Assembly (NCBI GenBank): GCA_964250225.1
Contig: CAXUEY010000167.1
Location: 1-12,749, forward strand
Direction of reading: 5' to 3'
DNA length: 12,749 bases
DNA from: Paraktedonobacter sp964250225
GTDB taxonomy: Bacteria; Chloroflexota; Ktedonobacteria; Ktedonobacterales; Ktedonobacteraceae
Shown in pieces: positions 6,417-12,749 of this stretch. A program made the position numbers and the translations under genes. Within the stretch, counting starts at the first letter, position 1; each line of letters begins with the position of its first letter. Under the pieces are notes generated by a model. The model did not search any database. It was not told the origin of the DNA and was given only the letters and a program-made list of their open reading frames with translations.

Positions 6417-9338
6417 ATGAGTAATAACTATTGGCAATCGCAAAATAATCAGAACGGTCACGCGGGCCCACCGAATCAGCCGCGTAAATCGGGTTTGCTC
6501 AGCAACTATACTAATCAGCCAGCAGCCCCAGGCAATGGCCCGACTCCCCAGGGGCCACCAGCTGCGTCGCCTTTTCCGGGGGCGCCGAATCAAAGCAATC
6601 AGCCTGGACCCTATCGCGGCCAACCCCCGCAGCAGCAATGGAACGGGCCCGGTTTTCTGGAACGTCCCGTGCAAATGGTGCAGCGCCTCTCAGCGAAGAT
6701 GGCGGCCATCCGTCGCCAGGGTCAGATGCCCGTCGATCCCAATCCTCTGGTGCTCTATCATAATCCGCAGCCCCAGTTACCCGGCACAAAGCCAGTAGCT
6801 ACGCGACCCATTGCCTGGCGTCGTTCGCGTGTGCAGCGCATCACCCATCTACGCAAAAGACGCCTCGAACGCTGGCAGCGCAACGGCCCTGGCAGCAAAC
6901 GCCTCCCCTTGATCATTGTCTCGGTCATCGCAGCCTTGCTGCTCGTTGTGCTGACCTCGACGACCAGCTATGCCTATAATTTCTATCAGAGCGAACTGCC
7001 CCAGGTGCAGAACTTGGCCAGCTTGCGGATTCCTCAATCGACACACATCTATGATAGGAATGGCGTCCTGCTCGATACGCTCTATCGGAACACCACATGG
7101 GGAGTAGGCGGCCGCAGCACGCCTGTTTCCTATCAATATTTGCCCGGTGTGCTACAGGATGCACAGACCGCCGCCGAAGATCCGACCTTCTGGACGAATA
7201 ACGGCATCGATCCACAGGGCATGTTGCGCGCGCTCACCCAGTATGCCTCCAATGGCGGCCAGATCACCAGCGGTGGTAGCACGATTACCCAGCAGTTGAT
7301 TAAGAACCTCTCCAACAAGCGCGAGGACAATTTTCAGCGTAAAGCCAACGAAGCAGCCCTGGCTATTGGCTTGACCCAGCAGTATCCCAAGTGGAAGATC
7401 CTGGAGATGTACTTTAACGTCACGCCCTATGGCTCGCAGGAGCAGGGCGTTGAGGCGGCGGTAGAAGACTACTTTGGTATCCAGCCGCAGTGCAACCAGG
7501 CTACGCACAAATGTATTCCCGCCGTCGCTTTCCTGGACCGCGACCTGACCAAATGTACAAATCCCGCTGACTACACGACCTGCGCCTCTGATCCTATTCT
7601 GGGCCTGACGCGTGCCGCCATGCTGGCCGGCATTCCTCAGAACCCTACAAACTTTGACCCCTCGGTCAGCAGCGACAATTTCATCAATTTGCTGAAGAAT
7701 CGTCTGCCCTATGTGCTTCAACAGATGCAAGCCGACAATATGGCTATCAACCTGGGCCTGGGTGATCCGGCGACCCATAAAATCGACAAAGGGCCGATCA
7801 CCAGCGATATCATCGCTCAGGTTGAGGCGCGGGCGAAGAGCATCAGCATCGTGGGCTTCCACCAGACCATGCTGGCCCCGCATTTTGTGCAGTGGGTCAT
7901 CGACACGCTTTCCCAGGCGCTGGGCAATGGCGACCGCACCGCCGGCTACCAATTGTTGATCACCAGCGGACTCAACATTTACACCACGCTCGATCTCAAC
8001 CTGGAGCAGTTTGTCGAGAAGGATATTCAGCATAACCTGCGCGATAGAGTCTACGAACCCTACACTGGTTGGGGTCCGCTCAACACCGTCTATAACGTGA
8101 ATGATTCCGCCGCCGTGGTCATGAACGCTAAAACCGGGGAAGTCCTGGCGATGGATGGCAGCTCTGACTACAATGACAACGCCAACCCTGAAATAGCCGG
8201 TGAGTACAACGCAGCCACCGCGTTTCGTCAGCCCGGTTCGTCAATCAAACCGATTGTCTATGCCGCTGCTCTTGAGAAAGGCTGGTATCCTGGCATCAAG
8301 CTGGTTGACGGCAAAACCTACTTTCCCGATGGGGCCAACACGCAAAGGCCCGCCGAGGGTAGCACCTATACACCAACCGACTACATGCATAGTTATCATC
8401 CAGGCTTGCCCACTGACATTCGTATTTCGCTGGCCAACTCATTTAACATCCCGGCCATTAAGACCCTGATGTTTGCTGGCTTCGATGATGTAGTGACGAT
8501 GGCCAGGCGCCTGGGTGTCACCGCGCTTGATACCGATCTGGCCAACTACAATGCCTGGGCTTTAGCTCACAATCGTGTGACGAATAACCTTAATCAGTTA
8601 TTTGGTCCGTCGCTAGCTCTGGGTACGGCTGGTATTCCCGTCTATCAAATGGTGGATGCCTACCAGACATTCGCGGATAATGGGATACACGTGCCCTACC
8701 ACAATATCCTGGATATCTATGATAACTACGGTCATAATCTCTATCACTATGACCCGACGCATCCCAATGGTGTACAGGTGCTTAGTCCGCAGATTGCTTT
8801 TATTCTCAACAGCATGCTTTCCGACAATCCCGCGCGCCACTATGAGTTTACGGGCATCAACACTCTGACAATGGCTCCCTGGGCGCCCGCACGCCCGGTG
8901 GCCGCGAAAACTGGTACAACCGACGGTTTTGTAGATAACTGGACTATTGGTTACACCAGCAGTATCGTCGTTGGCGTCTGGTCGGGCAACGCGAACAATG
9001 CCAGGATGGCCAACGGGGTGATTGGTGTTTCGGGTGCCGGTCCTATCTGGCACGATATCATCACTTATGCCAGCGGTGAGAGCCAGTTGGGCATGACCCC
9101 GGATACAGCCTATCCAACCGATCCTTTCCCACAGCCCGATGGCGTGATTCAAGCCTCGGTTAATCCCACCAACGGGCTGCAAGGCTCCGGCGTGACCGAT
9201 TGGATGCTCGTTAACGAGGCTCCTCAGCAGTCTGGCCTACCAACCTGCGACCCGAACAATCCCGATCCCAACAACCCGGCCTGCCCCCCAGCCGGTGGTA
9301 CGCCTCCAGCGGGAGGTGGCAATCCTGGCGGGAACTGA
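6417..9338 (+). CDS. Class A penicillin-binding protein (GT51 + transpeptidase), copy 2
   Basis: Second bifunctional peptidoglycan synthase of the array, 973 residues. The cytoplasmic tail (1-133) is rich in Pro, Gln and Asn and contains the shared FLERPVQMVQRLSAKMAAIR unit (80-99) and DPNPLVLYH. A basic stretch (about 135-162) precedes a membrane span (about 164-187). GT51 motifs are E254-D255 with Asn261 in place of His, GGSTITQQ (286-293) and RKANE (308-312), followed by an insert with Cys359, 366, 380 and 389. Transpeptidase motifs are S608-S-I-K611, S675-F-N677 and K831-T-G833. The C-terminus has a Cys944/Cys956 pair around an Asn/Pro/Asp repeat and ends in a Gly/Pro tail. The SD is weak: AAGGAAG (6397-6403) lies 13 nt before the ATG. 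The protein is most like copy 3, from its first residues to its tail. Confidence 0.95.
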   Translation: MSNNYWQSQNNQNGHAGPPNQPRKSGLLSNYTNQPAAPGNGPTPQGPPAASPFPGAPNQSNQPGPYRGQPPQQQWNGPGFLERPVQMVQRLSAKMAAIRRQGQMPVDPNPLVLYHNPQPQLPGTKPVATRPIAWRRSRVQRITHLRKRRLERWQRNGPGSKRLPLIIVSVIAALLLVVLTSTTSYAYNFYQSELPQVQNLASLRIPQSTHIYDRNGVLLDTLYRNTTWGVGGRSTPVSYQYLPGVLQDAQTAAEDPTFWTNNGIDPQGMLRALTQYASNGGQITSGGSTITQQLIKNLSNKREDNFQRKANEAALAIGLTQQYPKWKILEMYFNVTPYGSQEQGVEAAVEDYFGIQPQCNQATHKCIPAVAFLDRDLTKCTNPADYTTCASDPILGLTRAAMLAGIPQNPTNFDPSVSSDNFINLLKNRLPYVLQQMQADNMAINLGLGDPATHKIDKGPITSDIIAQVEARAKSISIVGFHQTMLAPHFVQWVIDTLSQALGNGDRTAGYQLLITSGLNIYTTLDLNLEQFVEKDIQHNLRDRVYEPYTGWGPLNTVYNVNDSAAVVMNAKTGEVLAMDGSSDYNDNANPEIAGEYNAATAFRQPGSSIKPIVYAAALEKGWYPGIKLVDGKTYFPDGANTQRPAEGSTYTPTDYMHSYHPGLPTDIRISLANSFNIPAIKTLMFAGFDDVVTMARRLGVTALDTDLANYNAWALAHNRVTNNLNQLFGPSLALGTAGIPVYQMVDAYQTFADNGIHVPYHNILDIYDNYGHNLYHYDPTHPNGVQVLSPQIAFILNSMLSDNPARHYEFTGINTLTMAPWAPARPVAAKTGTTDGFVDNWTIGYTSSIVVGVWSGNANNARMANGVIGVSGAGPIWHDIITYASGESQLGMTPDTAYPTDPFPQPDGVIQASVNPTNGLQGSGVTDWMLVNEAPQQSGLPTCDPNNPDPNNPACPPAGGTPPAGGGNPGGN

Positions 9339-9352
9339 TCGAGGTCAATAGG

Positions 9353-9412
9353 TACATGAAGAAAGAGGATGGGCAACGCATCGACGCGCTGCCCATCCTC
9401 TTTCTTCATGTA
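9353..9412 (+). terminator. Rho-independent terminator with a 23-bp perfect stem
   Basis: Bases 9353-9375 are the exact reverse complement of 9390-9412; the loop is 14 nt and can close further through CGC/GCG. The functional core is GAGGATGGGCA with TGCCCATCCTC, preceded by an A-rich arm and followed by TTTCTTC. This is the usual shape of a bidirectional terminator. It starts 15 nt after the stop codon of PBP copy 2 and separates its transcript from copy 3. Confidence 0.88.
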
Positions 9413-9431
9413 GAATAAAATGCAATAGAGC

Positions 9432-9468
9432 TTCTTCTCTCTTTATCAGTAGCCATATTAGAGAAGAA
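9432..9468. repeat. 9-bp perfect inverted repeat upstream of PBP copy 3
   Basis: TTCTTCTCT (9432-9440) is the reverse complement of AGAGAAGAA (9460-9468), with a 19-nt spacer. It lies 20 nt past the terminator and upstream of the candidate promoter, so it could be a protein-binding site. The arms are pyrimidine- and purine-biased, so chance complementarity is possible. Confidence 0.4.
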
Positions 9469-9503
9469 ATGTTAGTCTTCCCCTTCTGAACCGTTTAAAC
9501 TCG

Positions 9504-9532
9504 TAGACCGGTTATATATTGTTGAGTATAGA
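9504..9532 (+). promoter_or_regulatory. Weak candidate promoter for PBP copy 3
   Basis: TAGACC (9504-9509) and TATAGA (9527-9532) are separated by 17 nt, each matching the sigma-70 consensus at four of six positions. A nearby TATATT (9515-9520) lacks a -35. Position after the terminator favours a promoter here, but the exact hexamers are uncertain. Confidence 0.3.
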
Positions 9533-9567
9533 AAGAAAGCAGAACAGGACATTCTCTGTTTCCTTTG

Positions 9568-9610
9568 AAGATGATTTGCATCTTTCGTTGTGTGGAGAAC
9601 GGTGCAAATC
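9568..9610 (+). promoter_or_regulatory. TTTGCAT box within two overlapping inverted repeats upstream of PBP copy 3
   Basis: GATTTGCA (9573-9580) and TGCAAATC (9603-9610) form an 8-bp perfect inverted repeat 22 nt apart. The same left arm also belongs to AAGATG (9568-9573) with CATCTT (9579-9584), a 6-bp stem with a 5-nt loop. The two pairings are mutually exclusive, so a transcript could switch between them, or DNA could carry protein sites. TTTGCAT here is identical to the copies near the peptidase and PBP copy 1. Confidence 0.4.
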
Positions 9611-9622
9611 GGGGACCAGCAG

Positions 9623-9655
9623 CCCGGCATGGGTGCCTGATAGAGCGCTGCCGGG
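9623..9655 (+). promoter_or_regulatory. GC-rich hairpin in the leader of PBP copy 3
   Basis: CCCGGCA (9623-9629) pairs with TGCCGGG (9649-9655) over a 19-nt loop. It ends 17 nt before the SD AAAGGAAG (9673-9680) of copy 3. No known riboswitch consensus was recognised. Confidence 0.4.
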
Positions 9656-9685
9656 AGTGGGTAGAAGGAATTAAAGGAAGATCTG

Positions 9686-12682
9686 ATGGACAATAACTAT
9701 TGGCGAGAGCAGAATAACCAGAACGGTTCAGAGGGAGCGCAGCATCAGGCGCGCAAATCAGGCTTGCTCAGCAATTATTCGGCAAAGCTACCATTGTGGG
9801 AGAATAACCCGGCTCCTCAAGGGCCGTCGCCTTTATCGCCGTTCCCGGACATGTCGAACCAGGGCAATCCGTTCGCACCCTCTCGCGACCAGTCCGCGCA
9901 GCAGGTGCCACCACAGCCGCAGCGGAATGGGCCGGATTTTCTGGCTCGGCCCGTGCAAGTGGTGCGGAGCTGGTCGGAGAAGATGGCTGCTATGCGCCAG
10001 CATGATCAGGCGCCTATCGATCCCAATCCTCAGGTGCGCTATCATAGCCCGCAGCCTTTGCGCTTGCCGGGCACCAGGCAACTTCCCACACGGCCCATCA
10101 TCTGGCGCCGTTCGCGTGTGCAGCGCATCACCCACCTGCGTAAAAGACGCCTCGAACGCTGGCAACGCACCGGCCCCGGCAGTAAACGCCTCTCATCGCT
10201 AATTTTCGCGGTTATCGCCGGGCTTGTGCTCGTTTTGCTGACCTCAACCGCCAGCTATGCCTATAGTTTCTATCAGAGCGAGTTGCCCCAGGTCCAGAAC
10301 CTGGCCAATTTGCAGAATATTCCACAATCAACGCATATCTATGATCGCCACGGTGTTCTGCTCAGCACGCTCTACCAGAACACGAAGCCGGGCGATGGTG
10401 GACGTGGCACGCTCATCTCCTACCAATATTTGCCGGGTGTGCTACAAGATGCACAGACCGCCGCCGAAGACCCCACTTTCTGGACCAATAACGGCATTGA
10501 TCCGCAGGGCATGCTGCGCGCGCTGACCCAGTATGTCTCCAATGGCGGCCAGATCACCAGCGGTGGTAGTACGATTACTCAGCAGTTGATTAAGAATCTC
10601 TCTAACAATCGCCAGGATACCCTCCAGCGCAAAGCCAATGAAGCGGCCCTGGCTATTGGCCTGACCCAGCAGTATCCCAAGTGGAAAATCCTGGAGATGT
10701 ATTTTAACGTCACGCCCTATGGCGCGCAGGACGCAGGCGTTGAGGCGGCGGTAGAGGACTACTTTGGTATGCAACCGCAATGCGACCTTAACACGCATAA
10801 GTGTCTGCCCGCCGTTGCTTTCCTGGATCGCGACCTGACCAAATGCAAAGACCCCGCCGTCTATGCTACCTGCGTTTCTGATCCTATCCTGGGCCTGGCG
10901 CGTGCCGCACTGCTGGCTGGTATCCCGCAGAATCCGACGCACAATGATCCGACGGTCAGCAGCCAGACGTACCAGCATATGCTGGCTGTACGCCTGCCCT
11001 ATGTGCTGCAGCAGATGCAGGCCGACAATATGGATATCAACCTGGGTCTGGGTGATCCGGCGACCCATAAAATCGACAAAGGGCCGATCACCGCCGATGT
11101 CATTGCTCAGGTCGAGAAAGTTGCCGCCAGCATCAAAATTGTCGGCTTCCACCAGACCATGCAGGCTCCGCACTTTGTGCAATGGGTCACCAAAACGCTG
11201 GCCAACGCCCTGGGCAACTACCAGCAGCTCGACCTCAACGGCGTCTCTATTCCTGGCTATCGCACGTTGATCACCAGTGGCCTCAACATCTATACCACGC
11301 TCGATCTCAATCTAGAGCAGTTCATTGAAGCGGATATCAAACACAATCTGCGCGACCGGGTTTTCGAGAAATACACGGGTTATGGGCCGCTCAATACCGT
11401 TTATAACGTGAATGATTCCGCAGTCGTGGTTATGGACGCGCATACCGGTGAAATCCTGGCGATGGATGGTAGCTCCGACTATACCGATAATAGTTTGCCT
11501 GTCTCAGGTCAGGTGAATGCCGCTCTGGCCTTACGCCAGCCTGGTTCCACGATGAAGCCCATCGTCTACGCCGCAGCCTTCGAGAAAGGCTGGTACCCCG
11601 GCATGCGCATCATCGACCAGAAGACGTACTTCCCCAATGGAGGCAATCCACAGGCGCCCGCTCAGGGTAGTACCTATCTGCCAGTCGATTATGGGAATAA
11701 GTATCACAATGTAGACGAGACCTTGCGCATCAACCTGGCCAACTCGTTTAATATTCCCGCGATCAAAGCCTTGATGTTCGCGGGTTTCGACAGCGTAATC
11801 ACGATGGCCCGGCGCCTGGGCGTCACCGACATTGATACTGACCTGGCTATCTACAATGATTGGGCGAAAACTCATGGCCACATTACCAATACACTCACCG
11901 AGAGGTTTGGCCCTGGCCTCGCCATCGGGAGCGCAGAGATCAGTGATCTACAGATGGTGGGCGTCTATCAGGTTTTCGCGGATAACGGGGTGCGTGTGCC
12001 TTACCACAATATCCTGAACGTCTACGATAACTATGGCCATAACCTTTATCACTATGATCCGACCCAGCCCAATGGCACTCCGGTGCTCAGCCCGCAGGTC
12101 ACGTACCTGGTCAATGATATGCTCTCTGACGATCTGTCACGCGATAAGTACGAATTCCAGGGTATCCATACCCTGACCATGAGCGATTGGAACAACCAGC
12201 CCGTGGCCGCGAAAACCGGGACGACCGATGGCCCCCTTGATAACTGGACGATTGGCTATACCAGCAGCCTGGTCGTCGGCGTCTGGTCGGGCAACGCCGA
12301 TGGGAACGATCCGATGCGGAAAAATATCATTGGTGTTTCAGGCGCTGGTCCTATCTGGCACGATGTCATCGAGTACGCCAGTGGACGCAGCCTGCTGGGC
12401 ATGACTCCCGATACCGCGTATCCCACGGCGCCATTCCCACGACCCGATGGGCTAGTTCACGCGCAGGTCAATTCCATCAATGGACTACAAGGCAGCGGCA
12501 CCGCCGACTGGATGCTCGTGAATGAGCAGCCCCAGCAGGCTGGCCTGCCAACCTGCGACCCGAATAATCCCGATCCCAACAACCCTGCCTGCGCTGCACT
12601 CATTGGCGGTGGGAATCCAGGTGGGGGTGGGAATCCAGGTGGAAACAGTAGCATCTTTGGGGATGGCAATCCCTTTGGCTAA
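9686..12682 (+). CDS. Class A penicillin-binding protein (GT51 + transpeptidase), copy 3
   Basis: Third and longest bifunctional peptidoglycan synthase, 998 residues. Its order is a Pro/Gln-rich cytoplasmic tail (1-138) with the shared FLARPVQVVRSWSEKMAAMR unit (85-104), a basic stretch (140-168) and a membrane span (about 169-192). GT51 follows with E261-D262, Asn268 in place of His, GGSTITQQ (293-300), RKANE (315-319) and the insert with Cys366, 373, 387 and 396. Transpeptidase motifs are S621-T-M-K624, S687-F-N689 and K843-T-G845. Relative to copy 2 it has a small insert around 510-523 before the second domain. It shares with copy 2 an about 20-residue insert between SxN and KTG (about 716-737) that copy 1 lacks. 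The tail has Cys957/Cys969 and a GGGNPGG repeat. SD AAAGGAAG precedes the ATG by 5 nt. No terminator is visible in the 67 nt remaining after the stop. Confidence 0.95.
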   Translation: MDNNYWREQNNQNGSEGAQHQARKSGLLSNYSAKLPLWENNPAPQGPSPLSPFPDMSNQGNPFAPSRDQSAQQVPPQPQRNGPDFLARPVQVVRSWSEKMAAMRQHDQAPIDPNPQVRYHSPQPLRLPGTRQLPTRPIIWRRSRVQRITHLRKRRLERWQRTGPGSKRLSSLIFAVIAGLVLVLLTSTASYAYSFYQSELPQVQNLANLQNIPQSTHIYDRHGVLLSTLYQNTKPGDGGRGTLISYQYLPGVLQDAQTAAEDPTFWTNNGIDPQGMLRALTQYVSNGGQITSGGSTITQQLIKNLSNNRQDTLQRKANEAALAIGLTQQYPKWKILEMYFNVTPYGAQDAGVEAAVEDYFGMQPQCDLNTHKCLPAVAFLDRDLTKCKDPAVYATCVSDPILGLARAALLAGIPQNPTHNDPTVSSQTYQHMLAVRLPYVLQQMQADNMDINLGLGDPATHKIDKGPITADVIAQVEKVAASIKIVGFHQTMQAPHFVQWVTKTLANALGNYQQLDLNGVSIPGYRTLITSGLNIYTTLDLNLEQFIEADIKHNLRDRVFEKYTGYGPLNTVYNVNDSAVVVMDAHTGEILAMDGSSDYTDNSLPVSGQVNAALALRQPGSTMKPIVYAAAFEKGWYPGMRIIDQKTYFPNGGNPQAPAQGSTYLPVDYGNKYHNVDETLRINLANSFNIPAIKALMFAGFDSVITMARRLGVTDIDTDLAIYNDWAKTHGHITNTLTERFGPGLAIGSAEISDLQMVGVYQVFADNGVRVPYHNILNVYDNYGHNLYHYDPTQPNGTPVLSPQVTYLVNDMLSDDLSRDKYEFQGIHTLTMSDWNNQPVAAKTGTTDGPLDNWTIGYTSSLVVGVWSGNADGNDPMRKNIIGVSGAGPIWHDVIEYASGRSLLGMTPDTAYPTAPFPRPDGLVHAQVNSINGLQGSGTADWMLVNEQPQQAGLPTCDPNNPDPNNPACAALIGGGNPGGGGNPGGNSSIFGDGNPFG

Positions 12683-12749
12683 TGAACGGGCAGACCTATT
12701 GAAGACGCGGGTCATAAAGAGGGTCAAGGCAGAGATAAAGCGGGTTGAA

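Larger units (their letters stand above)
9339..9685. other. Intergenic region between PBP copies 2 and 3
   Basis: This 347-bp stretch holds no convincing gene. It contains a strong terminator, a 9-bp inverted repeat (9432-9440 with 9460-9468) and a candidate promoter. A TTTGCAT-containing inverted repeat (9573-9610) and a GC-rich hairpin (9623-9655) precede the SD of copy 3. Most of it would be a structured 5' leader if transcription starts near 9540. Confidence 0.65.

Noticed and set aside
6127..6417. 96-codon GTG-initiated frame whose stop overlaps the PBP copy 2 start (TGATG)
   Set aside because: There is no SD before the GTG, the composition looks random, and the start lies inside a stem-loop. 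The overlap alone is weak evidence; it would be reconsidered if ribosome profiling showed occupancy.
12682..12702. Six-codon frame overlapping the PBP copy 3 stop
   Set aside because: It has no SD of its own and encodes only MNGQTY; the overlap is most likely chance.
12699..12749. TTG-initiated frame open to the right edge
   Set aside because: Only 17 codons are visible, with no SD and an uncommon start codon, so a gene cannot be supported.

Overview
The window most resembles a chromosomal segment of a Chloroflexota bacterium of the Ktedonobacteria type. This assignment is inference: it rests on mid-range G+C by eye, on three bifunctional penicillin-binding proteins (PBPs) with long Pro/Gln-rich cytoplasmic tails and an Asn in place of the usual His in glycosyltransferase motif 1, and on an MA-type membrane metallopeptidase. 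I could run no database search. Five substantial genes are present. No rRNA, tRNA, CRISPR array, insertion sequence or phage gene was seen.

Left part, minus strand (1-2877). A putative HExxH zinc peptidase, secreted and then anchored by one membrane span (1253-2788), is followed 119 bp downstream by dprA (1-1133). dprA is open at the left edge but nearly complete, including its C-terminal winged helix. A long stem-loop (1142-1199) between them contains the dprA Shine-Dalgarno (SD) sequence and is followed by T5, so it could act as an attenuator or as a translational lock. The peptidase has a good extended -10 promoter in the divergent intergenic region.

Right part, plus strand (3238-12682). 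Three consecutive class A PBP genes of 956, 973 and 998 codons each encode a Pro/Gln-rich cytoplasmic tail, a basic stretch, one membrane span, a GT51 glycosyltransferase domain with a four-Cys insert, and a transpeptidase domain with intact SxxK, SxN and KTG motifs. Copies 2 and 3 are clearly the closest pair. They share long DNA stretches without synonymous changes, so they come from a recent duplication or have undergone gene conversion. Copy 1 is the more distant paralogue. Each gene has its own 300-450 bp upstream region, and a 23-bp perfect stem terminator separates copies 2 and 3, so the array is probably three transcription units rather than one operon.

The most interesting non-coding signals are: (i) a 7-codon minigene with an excellent SD whose stop overlaps the start codon of PBP copy 1 (ATGA); (ii) a TTTGCAT box, including a perfect inverted pair over the -35 region of the peptidase promoter, which recurs upstream of PBP copies 1 and 3 and in degenerate form upstream of copy 2, suggesting shared control of the peptidase and the PBPs; and (iii) a run of inverted repeats upstream of copy 3. 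The PBPs would polymerise and cross-link peptidoglycan at the outer face of the membrane. The divergent peptidase would act in the same compartment, but its substrate is unknown.
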